DNA of 48,697 bases from Halochromatium salexigens (GTDB taxonomy: Bacteria; Pseudomonadota; Gammaproteobacteria; Chromatiales; Chromatiaceae): the NCBI RefSeq assembly GCF_016653295.1, contig NZ_NHSF01000051.1:1-48697 (forward strand), read 5' to 3'. The notes under the pieces were generated by a model. The model searched no databases. It saw only the letters and a program-made list of their open reading frames with translations, and had not been told where the DNA came from. How positions within the stretch are numbered: the first letter of the stretch is position 1; each line of letters begins with the position of its first letter. The translations under genes and the position numbers were made by a program. Of this stretch, positions 25,690 to 33,678 are shown piece by piece.

Positions 25690-26952
25690 TCAGGACCTCG
25701 GCAAGGTTACGCCGCGCTGCCCCTGATACTTTCCGCCACGATCCTTGTATGAGGTCTCGCAGACCTCGTTCGACTCCAGAAACAGGATCTGCGCCACACC
25801 CTCGTTGGCGTAGACCTTGGCCGGCAGCGGGGTCGTGTTCGAGAACTCGAGCGTTACATGCCCTTCCCATTCGGGTTCTAAGGGCGTGACATTGACGATA
25901 ATGCCGCAATTGCTGACGAATACACCGGCGGCAAGCGCAAAATTGCCGGCCTCTGGCACTGTTAAGCAGTAGACGTCGTGGTCACCCTTAATCTCGCGAA
26001 TTCGCTGTATCTTGTGGTTGTATACAACCGCTGACTGCCCTTTTTCACGAAATGCAGGCAGCGCCGAAGCTGGTTGGAGGCGCTCAGCGTTGTGCAGCCG
26101 GATGCGCTCAGACGCCGCTAGGCGCTCGACCGTCCCGGGCAGACTGCTGAGGCGGTCGCAGTCTTTGTGATGCCGGTGCGTTCCGGGCACAGCCTCGTCG
26201 AGGCCATTGCGCAGGTTCCATTCATCGGCAAGCCGATGCGTTGGATACAGATGACCATTGGACGGCTGATAGGCCATCTCGCATCCACGAGCAAGATGCC
26301 GATACAAAGGCATCAATGAATCGTTCGGGCGCAACTCATTGGCCGCGAGCATGCGGCCATCACGCAGCACGAATTCGTGATCCGGCGTGCAATGGATCTG
26401 CTGGCCATTGTCCAGCGTCAGCTCGAGCAATGCGTCGCGGCCGATATAGCGCGGGGCCTCGAGCAGAGCGGCGATCACACGGCCATATTGGCCAATGCTG
26501 TAGCCCCAGAACAGCTCTCCCTGCTCGGCCCGCCGTGCCATCTCCTCCAAGGTGGGGGTGGAGCCGTCGAGCAGCGCAACGCGCGTGTCGCCGCGAAAGC
26601 ACCGAGCATAAGTGCTCTTGCCAAGACAGATGGTCAGCACATTGCGCGGGATACGGAAGTATTCGACTGTGCGCGCCAGGGCAAAGGAGTTGGGCGGGAT
26701 GATGCAGACGTCGGACTTAAGATTGACGAAGCTCGAGGAGTCGAAGTTTTTCGGGTCGACCACGGCCGAGTTGATGTTGGTGAAGATCTTGAACTCGTCA
26801 GCACACCGGATATCGTAGCCGTAGCTCGAGGTGCCGTAGGAGATGACACGACCACCGCTTTCGGATTCCCGCACTTGGCCGGGAATGTAGGGTTCAATCA
26901 TGCCCTGCTCGCGCGCCATGCGGCGAATCCAGCGGTCGGATTTGATGCTCAT
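25690..26952 (-). CDS. dcd: dCTP deaminase interrupted by an intein
   Basis: 420 codons: extein 1-117, intein 118-348, extein 349-420. The joined exteins make a 189-residue Dcd of normal length. Dcd deaminates dCTP to dUTP for thymidylate synthesis. Visible motifs are SYGTSSYGYDIRC, IIPPNSFALARTVEYFRIP, the catalytic KSTYAR at 112-117 and, after the intein, CGIIVNVTPLEPEWEGHVTLEF with the catalytic Glu, then AKVYANEGVAQILF and QGQRGVTLPRS. The intein splits the active-site motif right after the conserved Arg, so the unspliced protein should be inactive. The stop codon is only 5 nt from the probable end of an IS remnant. Confidence 0.95.
   Translation of the reverse strand: MSIKSDRWIRRMAREQGMIEPYIPGQVRESESGGRVISYGTSSYGYDIRCADEFKIFTNINSAVVDPKNFDSSSFVNLKSDVCIIPPNSFALARTVEYFRIPRNVLTICLGKSTYARCFRGDTRVALLDGSTPTLEEMARRAEQGELFWGYSIGQYGRVIAALLEAPRYIGRDALLELTLDNGQQIHCTPDHEFVLRDGRMLAANELRPNDSLMPLYRHLARGCEMAYQPSNGHLYPTHRLADEWNLRNGLDEAVPGTHRHHKDCDRLSSLPGTVERLAASERIRLHNAERLQPASALPAFREKGQSAVVYNHKIQRIREIKGDHDVYCLTVPEAGNFALAAGVFVSNCGIIVNVTPLEPEWEGHVTLEFSNTTPLPAKVYANEGVAQILFLESNEVCETSYKDRGGKYQGQRGVTLPRS
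25909..26601 (-). other. Dcd intein, 231 residues, with HNH-like endonuclease remnant
   Basis: Begins with Cys118 (block A: CFRGDTRVALLDG) and ends with Asn348 before Cys349 (+1). Block B is LTLDNGQQIHCTPDHEF at 178-194; block F is VYCLTVPEAGNFAL at 327-340; block G is GVFVSN-C. The usual penultimate His is Ser347. The middle, about residues 228-292, has YQPSNGHLYPTHRLADEWN and RHHKDCDRLSSLPGTVERL, an HNH-endonuclease pattern in which the usual Asn residues are replaced. Standard cis-splicing through Cys1, Asn and Cys+1 is expected. Confidence 0.9.
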
Positions 26953-27075
26953 AGTGTCGACGTTGTACCGAAAACAGGGAGCCAGGGTCGTTGATCGACC
27001 GGGCTCGAATACTAAAGACAGGATCCAGCGCTGCCGGCTTACTTTAAGCGCTTGAGCGCCTTCCCGCTTAGCTGA

Positions 27076-28116
27076 TCAGCCGAGCAGCCCGTCCTCAAAA
27101 GAGTCATCACCGGCGGGCGGCGGCTGGCCGGGACGCTCGCCGCCAGTCAAGAACAGCTCGGTCATCAGTGCCTGGAAGCGTTTGCTGCTCGCAGACATGA
27201 ACTTGCCGCGCCTGAGTACCAGCCCATAGCTGCGCGCTGGGAAATAGGCATCCAATGGCCGCCGTGCTAGCGGCTCTTCGCCGGTGAGGCAGACCTCGGT
27301 GACGATCGAGATGCCGAGCCCAAGCGCGACGTATTTCTTGATCACCTCCCAACCGCCGGCCTCGAGCCGCACCTTGTAGCTCAGCCCCTGCTGCCGAAAC
27401 ACCAGGTCGACCAGTCGCCAGGTGCTCAGATGTCGCGGCGGCAAGATCAGCCCATGCTCGGCGATATCCTGCAAGGAGACCTCGGGGTTCTGCACCAGCG
27501 GATGCCCCAAGGGCGTAATCAGCACCGGCCGGTAGGTCACGATCGGAATGTAGCGGATATCGTCTGGCACCTCGAGCATCGAGCCCACGGCCAGATCGAC
27601 CTCATCGGCACGCACCATCGCCAGGCCATCGCGACCAGTGACATTGTGCAGCTGTAGCTCGATATCCGGATACTGATCGGCGAAGCGCTGGATCGGCTCG
27701 GGCAGGATGTAGAGGATGGTCGATTCACCCGCGGCGATATCGAGCCGGCCGCGATCGAGTCGCCCGCATTGCGCGGCGAAGGTCTCCTGCAATCCATCGA
27801 CGCCTTGCACCAGCGGTTGCGCCAGTTCGAACAGCAAAGCGCCCTCGGGGGTAAGTTGAATCTTCGGGCCGCGACGCTCGAAGAGGATCGTGTCCAACTC
27901 GCGCTCGAGCGATTGAATCTGCAGCGAGACGGTGGGCTGACTGAGCGAGACCAGCTCGGCGGCGGCACTGACGCTGCCGACCCGTGCCGCATGGCAGAAG
28001 GCACGCAACTGCTTGAGGCGATTTTGACTGCCACGTCCGGTGGCCGCGCCCGCCTTTTCCCGGCGACGCGCCAACGGCGCAGAAGACTGCTCTTGGTCGG
28101 TGGGCGAGCGGGTCAT
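27076..28116 (-). CDS. LysR-family regulator, CysB-like
   Basis: 346 residues. The N-terminal 30 residues are polar and variable, then the winged helix-turn-helix begins: LKQLRAFCHAARVGSVSAAAELVSLSQPTVSLQIQSLE. The effector domain follows with LDIAAGESTILYILPEP, LVIL-type HPLV and GWEVIKKYVALGLGISIV, which is the CysB/Cbl pattern (W-x-V-I-x-x-Y-V-x-x-G-x-G). CysB-type proteins activate sulfur assimilation or related genes when bound to acetylserine or sulfur compounds. The target here is not evident; no sulfur genes adjoin it. It ends with an acidic Gly/Asp tail. Confidence 0.85.
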   Translation of the reverse strand: MTRSPTDQEQSSAPLARRREKAGAATGRGSQNRLKQLRAFCHAARVGSVSAAAELVSLSQPTVSLQIQSLERELDTILFERRGPKIQLTPEGALLFELAQPLVQGVDGLQETFAAQCGRLDRGRLDIAAGESTILYILPEPIQRFADQYPDIELQLHNVTGRDGLAMVRADEVDLAVGSMLEVPDDIRYIPIVTYRPVLITPLGHPLVQNPEVSLQDIAEHGLILPPRHLSTWRLVDLVFRQQGLSYKVRLEAGGWEVIKKYVALGLGISIVTEVCLTGEEPLARRPLDAYFPARSYGLVLRRGKFMSASSKRFQALMTELFLTGGERPGQPPPAGDDSFEDGLLG

Positions 28117-28207
28117 CCCTGGTCACGTCTGATGTGAGCACTCCCGGTACAGAGTGCCGAGAGCACGGGCCAATCCCCTATCCACCAAGCGAACGCCAAA
28201 GGCTCAG

Positions 28208-29500
28208 TCACCGGTCCAGATCGACGAGGATATTGCGAGCAACCGCGCGTTGGTCAGCGTTACCTTCCTCGAGGACGCGATAGAGCAGTTGCTTGGCATG
28301 GGCGACCTCACCCGATGTCCGAAGCTGGTTCGCCTTGCGGATCAGGGCCTCGATCAGCGCGACCTGAGCCGACTCATCGGTGGCGGTTGGCGCTGAATTG
28401 GGGCCTGGCTTAGCTGCCAAGGCCTCAAGTTCCTCGGCCTCGATGGCGTCGAGTTCGGCTTCCATCTCCTCATCGCTCATGGGGCGATAGCGCCCTAGCT
28501 CGTCGCGATCGCCGCCATCGAGTTCACTGCCAACGGGGGACGACGAAGCGTCCTGCGGCGAGTCGTCAGGCGCTGATGGCTGAGTCGCTGACTGAGTGGC
28601 TGACTGAGTGGCCGACTGGGCAGCTGCGGGAGACGCAGGGCCGCTCGGCCCAGCATCGTCAGGCATCCTTGCCGGATCACTGCCACCGTCATCATCATCA
28701 TCCAACCGGCGCTGAACGAAGCGCGAAAAGAAGATACCAGCCTCGAACAAAAGCCACATCGGCAACGCCAACAGGGTCTGGCTGATCACATCCGGGGGCG
28801 TGAGCAACATGCCGGCGACGAAGACGCCGACGATCACATAGGGGCGCTTACGCCGCAGCGCCGCAGGCGTGGTCGCGCCGATGGCGACCAGCAGGATGGT
28901 CGCAATGGGGATCTCGAAGGCGATGCCGAAGGCGAAGAAGAGCTTCAGCACGAACGCGAGATAGAACTCGATATCGGGCATCTGCGCGACACCTTCGGGT
29001 GTCACCGCCGAGAAGAAGCCGAACACGAGCGGAAACACCGCGTAGTACGCGAACAGCATCCCGAGGTAGAACAGCACGATGCTGGAACTGACCAGCGGCA
29101 GCGCCAAGCGCTTCTCGTGGGTGTAGAGGCCCGGCGCGATGAAACCCCAGAACTGATAGAGCAAGTAAGGCATCGCGACGAAGACCGCGACCACCAAGGC
29201 CAGTTTGAACGGGGTCAGGAACGGCGAGGCCACCTGTGTGGCGATCATCTGCGAGCCGACCGGCAACTGCGCGCGGATCGGCTCGGCGACGAAGGTGTAG
29301 AGATCGTTCGCAAACGGGAACAGGACCAGGAACACCAGCAGGATGGCGACGACCATCCGGATCAGGCGATCGCGCAGCTCGACCAGATGCGAGATGAACG
29401 GCTGCTCAGCGCCCAAGCCGTCGGGCGTCGGATCGGGCGCGTCACCCGACACAGGGGCGGTCTGCTGCTGCGAGGTCTCTTGTCGGGAGGGCGCTGTCAT
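28208..29500 (-). CDS. tatC: Sec-independent translocase TatC with long C-terminal extension
   Basis: 430 residues from the ATG at 29500; the 26 in-frame codons before it run back into tatB and are rejected. The TatC core is about 35-275, with six helices and the motifs FISHLVELRDRL, FWGFIAPGLYTHEKR, FGIAFEIP and LTPPDVISQTLLALPMW. TatC binds twin-arginine signals. TatC proteins normally end after helix six. Here an Asp run (DDDDDGGSD) is followed by a repeat-bearing acidic linker (SATQSATQ), EEMEAELDAIEAEELEAL, and a helical end ALIRKANQLRTSGEVAHAKQLL that looks like a TPR/FimV C-terminal motif. Gene order tatA-tatB-tatC is normal. Confidence 0.93.
   Translation of the reverse strand: MTAPSRQETSQQQTAPVSGDAPDPTPDGLGAEQPFISHLVELRDRLIRMVVAILLVFLVLFPFANDLYTFVAEPIRAQLPVGSQMIATQVASPFLTPFKLALVVAVFVAMPYLLYQFWGFIAPGLYTHEKRLALPLVSSSIVLFYLGMLFAYYAVFPLVFGFFSAVTPEGVAQMPDIEFYLAFVLKLFFAFGIAFEIPIATILLVAIGATTPAALRRKRPYVIVGVFVAGMLLTPPDVISQTLLALPMWLLFEAGIFFSRFVQRRLDDDDDGGSDPARMPDDAGPSGPASPAAAQSATQSATQSATQPSAPDDSPQDASSSPVGSELDGGDRDELGRYRPMSDEEMEAELDAIEAEELEALAAKPGPNSAPTATDESAQVALIEALIRKANQLRTSGEVAHAKQLLYRVLEEGNADQRAVARNILVDLDR
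28575..28622. repeat. 12-bp tandem repeat in the tatC extension
   Basis: Unit gctgactgagtg, two perfect copies (28587-28610) flanked by two degenerate ones. It encodes Ser-Ala-Thr-Gln repeats in the linker after the last TatC helix. Confidence 0.8.
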
Positions 29501-29510
29501 CCGGCGAGAC

Positions 29511-29816
29511 TCATGAACGATCCTGGGACCCTTCGCCGGGGGATGACGCCGATGGCTTTGCGCTCGTGCGCGAGCCACTGCCCTCTTCGAGGATGGTCTC
29601 CAGCGGATTGCTTTCGGCCTGCTTGCGCAGGATCGCTTTCAGCTCGTCGGCCTTGATCTCGCGGTCGATCTCCTCCTTGACGGCGGAGAAGGCACGCCGC
29701 GCCCGGCCGACCCAGAGCCCAGCGGTGCGCGCCAATGTCGGCAGCCGCTCGGGCCCAACGACGATCAGTGCGACCACGCTGATGACCAGCAGCTCCAATG
29801 CGCCTATATCGAACAT
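29511..29816 (-). CDS. tatB: Sec-independent translocase TatB
   Basis: 101 residues: MFDIGALELLVISVVALIVVGPERLP is the TatB anchor with the invariant Gly-Pro hinge and Glu8, followed by an amphipathic helix (LARTAGLWVGRARRAFSAVKEEIDRE) and a short polar tail. TatB and TatC form the signal-peptide receptor. It is shorter than the 171-residue E. coli protein but within the family range. tatC starts 10 nt downstream. Confidence 0.95.
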   Translation of the reverse strand: MFDIGALELLVISVVALIVVGPERLPTLARTAGLWVGRARRAFSAVKEEIDREIKADELKAILRKQAESNPLETILEEGSGSRTSAKPSASSPGEGSQDRS

Positions 29817-29876
29817 CTGATCCGCCTCGCTCCAGCCCGTTCAACCGCTCGATGGCGCAGCCCGCCATCGCGCCTC

Positions 29877-30149
29877 TCAGACCTGGGTCTTGTCCGCCGG
29901 CTTGCCCGAGGTTGGGTCGACCGTCGACCCGCTCGACTCGGACGCCTGCTCTGACTTGGCCGCATCGAGCCGTTTCGGGTCCTCGTCCTCGTCGGCTGAT
30001 TTATCAGCCTCCGACATCGCCGAGCGGAAGCCCTTGACCGCGTTACCGAGGTCCGAGCCGATGCTCTTCAATCGCTTGGTGCCGAACAGCAGCACGACGA
30101 TCAAGAGGATGATCAACAGTTGCCAAATACCAATTCCACCGACGCCCAT
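29877..30149 (-). CDS. tatA: Sec-independent translocase TatA
   Basis: 90 residues from the ATG at 30149, preceded by GGAGG at 5 nt spacing; an upstream in-frame start at 30179 has no such site. [25 protein letters not shown] is the TatA transmembrane helix with the FGTKRL hinge, followed by the amphipathic helix [21 protein letters not shown] and a charged tail rich in Asp/Glu/Ser. TatA oligomerises to form the translocation pore. Confidence 0.95.
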   Translation of the reverse strand: MGVGGIGIWQLLIILLIVVLLFGTKRLKSIGSDLGNAVKGFRSAMSEADKSADEDEDPKRLDAAKSEQASESSGSTVDPTSGKPADKTQV

Positions 30150-30263
30150 CGAAACCTCCAGGACAAGCCTTGATGTCACCCCTAGTGGGTAAGCTTAAGT
30201 GTTCGTTTTCCCAACGCTCAGGCAGCCGCCGCGCGAACGCGGCTCCGCGAGCCGTGACCCGCG

Positions 30264-30269
30264 ACTATA
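30264..30269 (-). promoter_or_regulatory. Possible -10 box upstream of tatA
   Basis: TATAGT on the minus strand, 115 nt before the tatA start, with a weak TGCACG 17 nt upstream. The 175-bp gap between hisE and tatA also holds a small hairpin (30240-30254, stem CGGCTC). The pair could mark a transcription boundary between his and tat genes. Confidence 0.3.
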
Positions 30270-30324
30270 CCGCATGCCCAAGTCGCCGTGCATAGATGCC
30301 GGCAATCATGTCGACAGCATCGGC

Positions 30325-30642
30325 CTACTCCGAGCGAGCGGCCTTCTCGGTGAGCCCCGAGAGGCCGAAGCGCCGATCGAGTTCCGCGAGCACCGCATCC
30401 GGATGCAGCCCCTGGTCCGCCATCAACACCAGCGAGTGGAACCAGAGATCAGCCAGCTCGTAGACCAGCTTCTCCGGGTCGCCATCCTTGGCGGCCATCA
30501 CGGTTTCCGTCGCCTCCTCGCCGATCTTCTTGAGGATCGCATCGAGCCCCTTGCCATAGAGCTTGGCGACATAGGAGGTGCTGGGATCTGCGCCCTTGCG
30601 CGCCTCCAACACCTCGGAGAGCCGATTCAGGACATCGGACAC
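30325..30642 (-). CDS. hisE: Phosphoribosyl-ATP pyrophosphatase
   Basis: 105 residues from a GTG at 30642, which has GGGAG 9 nt upstream; the in-frame ATG at 30696 would add 18 unconserved residues. MazG-like fold: [46 protein letters not shown], with the E-E-x-x-E metal site, then [13 protein letters not shown]. It removes pyrophosphate from PR-ATP, the second step of histidine synthesis. In many bacteria it is fused or adjacent to hisI; here hisI is absent. Confidence 0.93.
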   Translation of the reverse strand: MSDVLNRLSEVLEARKGADPSTSYVAKLYGKGLDAILKKIGEEATETVMAAKDGDPEKLVYELADLWFHSLVLMADQGLHPDAVLAELDRRFGLSGLTEKAARSE

Positions 30643-30717
30643 GTGACTGAACTCCCGTGATCTGTGATCGACGACTGGTGACCCATACTGATCCAAGCGG
30701 ACGCCGAAGCAGAGGCC

Positions 30718-31458
30718 TCAGGCCTCGGCGGCGCCCGCCGCGATGCGCTGTCCCTCGGCGAAATCGAGGGTGCCTTCATAGATGGCGCGACCGGTGATGG
30801 CGCCGATGATACCGGGCTCGGCGACCGCCGCCAGTGCCCGCAGGTCATCGAGATGGGTAATGCCGCCAGAAGCGATCACCGGGATGCGGATCGCATCGGC
30901 GAGCTGTCGTGTGGCCTCGATATTGGGCCCGGTCAGCATGCCGTCGCGGCCGATGTCGGTGTAGACGATGACCTCGACGCCGTCGTGCTCGAAACGCCGC
31001 GAGAGCGCCTCGACCCGATGCTCGGTGACCTCGGCCCAGCCATTGATCGCGACCTGCCCGTCCTTCGCATCCAGCCCGACGATGATATGCCCCGGAAAGG
31101 CGGCGCAGGCGCGGGCGACGAGTTCCGGTTCCTTGACCGCCTGGGTGCCGATGATGCACCAATGCACCCCGGCCTCGAGATAGGCGCCGATGGTGCGTTC
31201 ATCGCGAATGCCGCCGCCGACCTGGATCGGCAGCTCGGGAAAGGCGGCGGAGATGGCGTGGATGGCATCGCCATTGACCGGCTCGCCGGCGAAGGCGCCG
31301 TTGAGGTCGACCAGATGCAGCCGTTTGGCGCCCGCCGCGACCCAGCGCCCGGCGACCTCGACTGGATCATCGGCGAAGACGGTCTCGTCCTCCATGCGCC
31401 CCTGGCGCAGGCGCACGCAGCGGCCGTCCTTGAGGTCGATTGCGGGAATCAGCAGCAT
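30718..31458 (-). CDS. hisA: ProFAR isomerase
   Basis: 246 residues from the ATG at 31458; the frame extends upstream without a credible start. The beta-alpha barrel shows [15 protein letters not shown] (catalytic Asp8), [39 protein letters not shown] (second catalytic Asp) and [15 protein letters not shown]. It converts ProFAR to PRFAR, the substrate of HisF-HisH. It lies between hisB (34 nt upstream) and hisE (75 nt downstream), with no space for hisH or hisF. Confidence 0.96.
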   Translation of the reverse strand: MLLIPAIDLKDGRCVRLRQGRMEDETVFADDPVEVAGRWVAAGAKRLHLVDLNGAFAGEPVNGDAIHAISAAFPELPIQVGGGIRDERTIGAYLEAGVHWCIIGTQAVKEPELVARACAAFPGHIIVGLDAKDGQVAINGWAEVTEHRVEALSRRFEHDGVEVIVYTDIGRDGMLTGPNIEATRQLADAIRIPVIASGGITHLDDLRALAAVAEPGIIGAITGRAIYEGTLDFAEGQRIAAGAAEA

Positions 31459-31492
31459 CGCGGGCCCTCCAGCGGGCGATTGAGGTGAATGG

Positions 31493-32104
31493 TCAGAGAT
31501 GACCCTTGGTCGACGGGGTGATACCCGCCATGCGCGGGTCGGGCTCCACCGCCATACGCAAGGCGCGACCAAACGCCTTGAACACGGTCTCGGCCTGATG
31601 ATGCGCATTGATGCCCCGCAGGTTATCGATCTGCAGGGTCATCGCCGCATGGTTGACCAGCCCCTGGAAGAACTCGCGCAGCAGATCGACATCGAAGCCG
31701 CCGATCAGGGCGCGGGTATAGGGCACCTCATAGGTCAGCATCGGCCGCCCGGAGAGGTCGATCACGACCCGCGACAGGGCCTCGTCCAGGGGCACATAGG
31801 CATGACCGTAGCGGCGGATGCCGGCCTTGTCGCCCAGGGCTGCGGCCAGTGCCTGGCCAAGCGTGATCCCAACATCCTCGACCGTGTGATGCGCATCGAT
31901 GTGCAGATCGCCGGTGGCCTGCACCTCGAGGTCGATCAGGCCATGGCGGGCGATCTGATCGAGCATGTGCTCGAGAAAGGGCACGCCGGTCTCAAAGCGC
32001 GCATGCCCGCTGCCGTCCAGATCGAGCGTGACACGCACCTCGGTCTCGAGCGTCTTGCGCTCGATCTCGGCGCTGCGATGGGTGGAGGTCTCAGTGGCCG
32101 TCAT
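31493..32104 (-). CDS. hisB: Imidazoleglycerol-phosphate dehydratase
   Basis: 203 residues, the monofunctional type without an N-terminal phosphatase domain. Mn-binding motifs [13 protein letters not shown] and [14 protein letters not shown] are present, along with [16 protein letters not shown]. It makes imidazole acetol phosphate in histidine synthesis. The start has an upstream neighbour region of 82 bp with TATACT on the minus strand, a possible operon promoter without a clear -35. In most related genomes hisH follows directly; here hisA does. Confidence 0.96.
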   Translation of the reverse strand: MTATETSTHRSAEIERKTLETEVRVTLDLDGSGHARFETGVPFLEHMLDQIARHGLIDLEVQATGDLHIDAHHTVEDVGITLGQALAAALGDKAGIRRYGHAYVPLDEALSRVVIDLSGRPMLTYEVPYTRALIGGFDVDLLREFFQGLVNHAAMTLQIDNLRGINAHHQAETVFKAFGRALRMAVEPDPRMAGITPSTKGHL

Positions 32105-32186
32105 GGATGTCGATGCAGGGGTTCGCTCAGTTCAGGGTCTCGATCAGCGGCTCGCGCGCAGGCCAGCCGTACAGTATAAACAGGAC

Positions 32187-32624
32187 TCAGGTCTCGAGCC
32201 AGAAGGTGACCGGACCGTCGTTGGTCAGGCTCACCTGCATGTCGGCGCCGAAGCGACCGCTGGCCACCGGGGCATGGCACTCGCGCGCGCGTTCGAGCAG
32301 CAGGTCGAACAGGTGCTTGCCGATCTCGGGGGCGGCCGCACTGGTGAAGCTGGCGCGGGTGCCCTTCTTGGTATCGGCGGCCAGGGTGAACTGAGGCACC
32401 AGCAACAGCCCGCCACCGATGTCGACCAGACTGCGGTTCATGCGCCCGCTCTGATCGGGAAAGACCCGATAACCGAGCAGGCGTTCCAACAGGCGCTGCG
32501 CGCGCGCCTCGTCGTCGCCCTGTTGCACCCCGACCAAGACCAGCAGTCCGGTCTCGATGGCGCCGACCAGGTTGCCGTCGACATGCACCTGGGCCGCGCT
32601 GACCCGTTGCAATAAGCCGATCAT
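32187..32624 (-). CDS. dtd: D-aminoacyl-tRNA deacylase
   Basis: 145 residues, same length as the E. coli enzyme, from the ATG at 32624; upstream codons in frame belong to the preceding gene's end region. MIGLLQRVSAAQVHVDG opens the family, GRMNRSL and LLLVPQFTLAAD carry the substrate pocket, and TNDGPVTFWLE is the cross-subunit Gly-Pro motif that gives chiral proofreading. It frees tRNA from D-amino acids and glycine. It lies 31 nt downstream of the proline iminopeptidase gene. Confidence 0.96.
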   Translation of the reverse strand: MIGLLQRVSAAQVHVDGNLVGAIETGLLVLVGVQQGDDEARAQRLLERLLGYRVFPDQSGRMNRSLVDIGGGLLLVPQFTLAADTKKGTRASFTSAAAPEIGKHLFDLLLERARECHAPVASGRFGADMQVSLTNDGPVTFWLET

Positions 32625-32655
32625 CGCCGCTTCTCGGGATTCGATCGCGGTGGGC

Positions 32656-33597
32656 TCAATGGAGTTCCGCCGCCAGACGATCGGTTGCGGCCACCAACGC
32701 TTGCGCGATCCCGGGCTCGAACGCGGCGTGGCCGGCATCATCGATGATCTCGAGCGAGGCGCTCGGCCAGGCTGCGGCCAGCTCCCAGGCCGAGCGCAGC
32801 GGACAGATCAGATCATAGCGACCCTGCACGATGACGCCCGGGATCTCGCGCAGGCGCGAGGCGTCGTCGAGCAGTTGGCGCGGACGCAGGAAGGCCTGAT
32901 GGACGAAATAATGGCATTCGATCCGCGCCAGGCTCAAGGCGAGCCGCTCGTCGCTGAAAGCGCTGCGGATCGTCTTGTCTGGCAGCAGAGTCGCGCAGCG
33001 CCCCTCCCAGATCGACCAGGCCTTGGCGGCGGTCAGCCGGGTGGCCGGGTCGTCTCCGGTCAGGCGTCGATGATAGGCACTGAGGAGATCATCCTGCTCC
33101 TGCGCCGGGATCGGGGCCAGGAAATCGCCCCAGTGGTCGGGGAAGATCCAGTTCGCGCCCTGTTGGTAGAACCAGGCGATCTCCTCGGGGCGACAGAGGA
33201 AGATACCGCGCAGCACCAGCGCGCTGACGCGCTCGGGATGAGTCTCGGCGTAGGCCAAGGCCAGCGTCGAGCCCCAAGAGCCGCCGAACACCAGCCAGCG
33301 CTCGAGACCCAAGTGTTCGCGGATGCGCTCCAAGTCGGCGACCAGATCCCAGGTGCTGTTGTGCTCGAGGCTCGCGTGCGGTGTCGAGCGCCCGCAGCCG
33401 CGCTGATCGAGGAGGATGATGCGATAGCGTTTGGGATCGAAGAAACGCCGATGCGAGGGCCCACAACCGGCGCCCGGCCCACCGTGCAGAAACACCGCCG
33501 GCATGCCGTTGGGATTGCCGCACTGCTCAAGATAGAGTGTATGGCCCTCGCCGACTGCGAGGCGCTCCGAGGCAAAGGGTTCGATGGGGGGATACAA
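32656..33597 (-). CDS. pip: Proline iminopeptidase
   Basis: 313 residues, alpha/beta hydrolase of family S33. VFLHGGPGAGC is the oxyanion HGGPG motif, DQRGCGRSTPH is the family DQRG(C/S)G motif, GGSWGSTLALAYA carries the Ser nucleophile, GRYDLICP the Asp and DDAGHAAFEP the His. It releases N-terminal proline from peptides in the cytoplasm; no signal peptide is present. The length is typical (310-320). Confidence 0.95.
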   Translation of the reverse strand: MYPPIEPFASERLAVGEGHTLYLEQCGNPNGMPAVFLHGGPGAGCGPSHRRFFDPKRYRIILLDQRGCGRSTPHASLEHNSTWDLVADLERIREHLGLERWLVFGGSWGSTLALAYAETHPERVSALVLRGIFLCRPEEIAWFYQQGANWIFPDHWGDFLAPIPAQEQDDLLSAYHRRLTGDDPATRLTAAKAWSIWEGRCATLLPDKTIRSAFSDERLALSLARIECHYFVHQAFLRPRQLLDDASRLREIPGVIVQGRYDLICPLRSAWELAAAWPSASLEIIDDAGHAAFEPGIAQALVAATDRLAAELH

Positions 33598-33678
33598 GGG
33601 GCTTCGGCGTCTCCGCGCAATCGGGGCGTTCAGTGTTGGAGATAGGGGCGCGACACGGATTTCAAGGCGCCGCCGGTT

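Noticed and set aside
24680-25909. 409-residue ORF as an intact gene
   Set aside because: It mixes two in-frame pieces of the broken transposase with intervening out-of-frame sequence and an antisense-like start inside dcd.
25909-26601. Insert in dcd as a simple domain insertion or fusion
   Set aside because: It has intein end residues and blocks A, B, F and G, and its removal restores a perfect Dcd.
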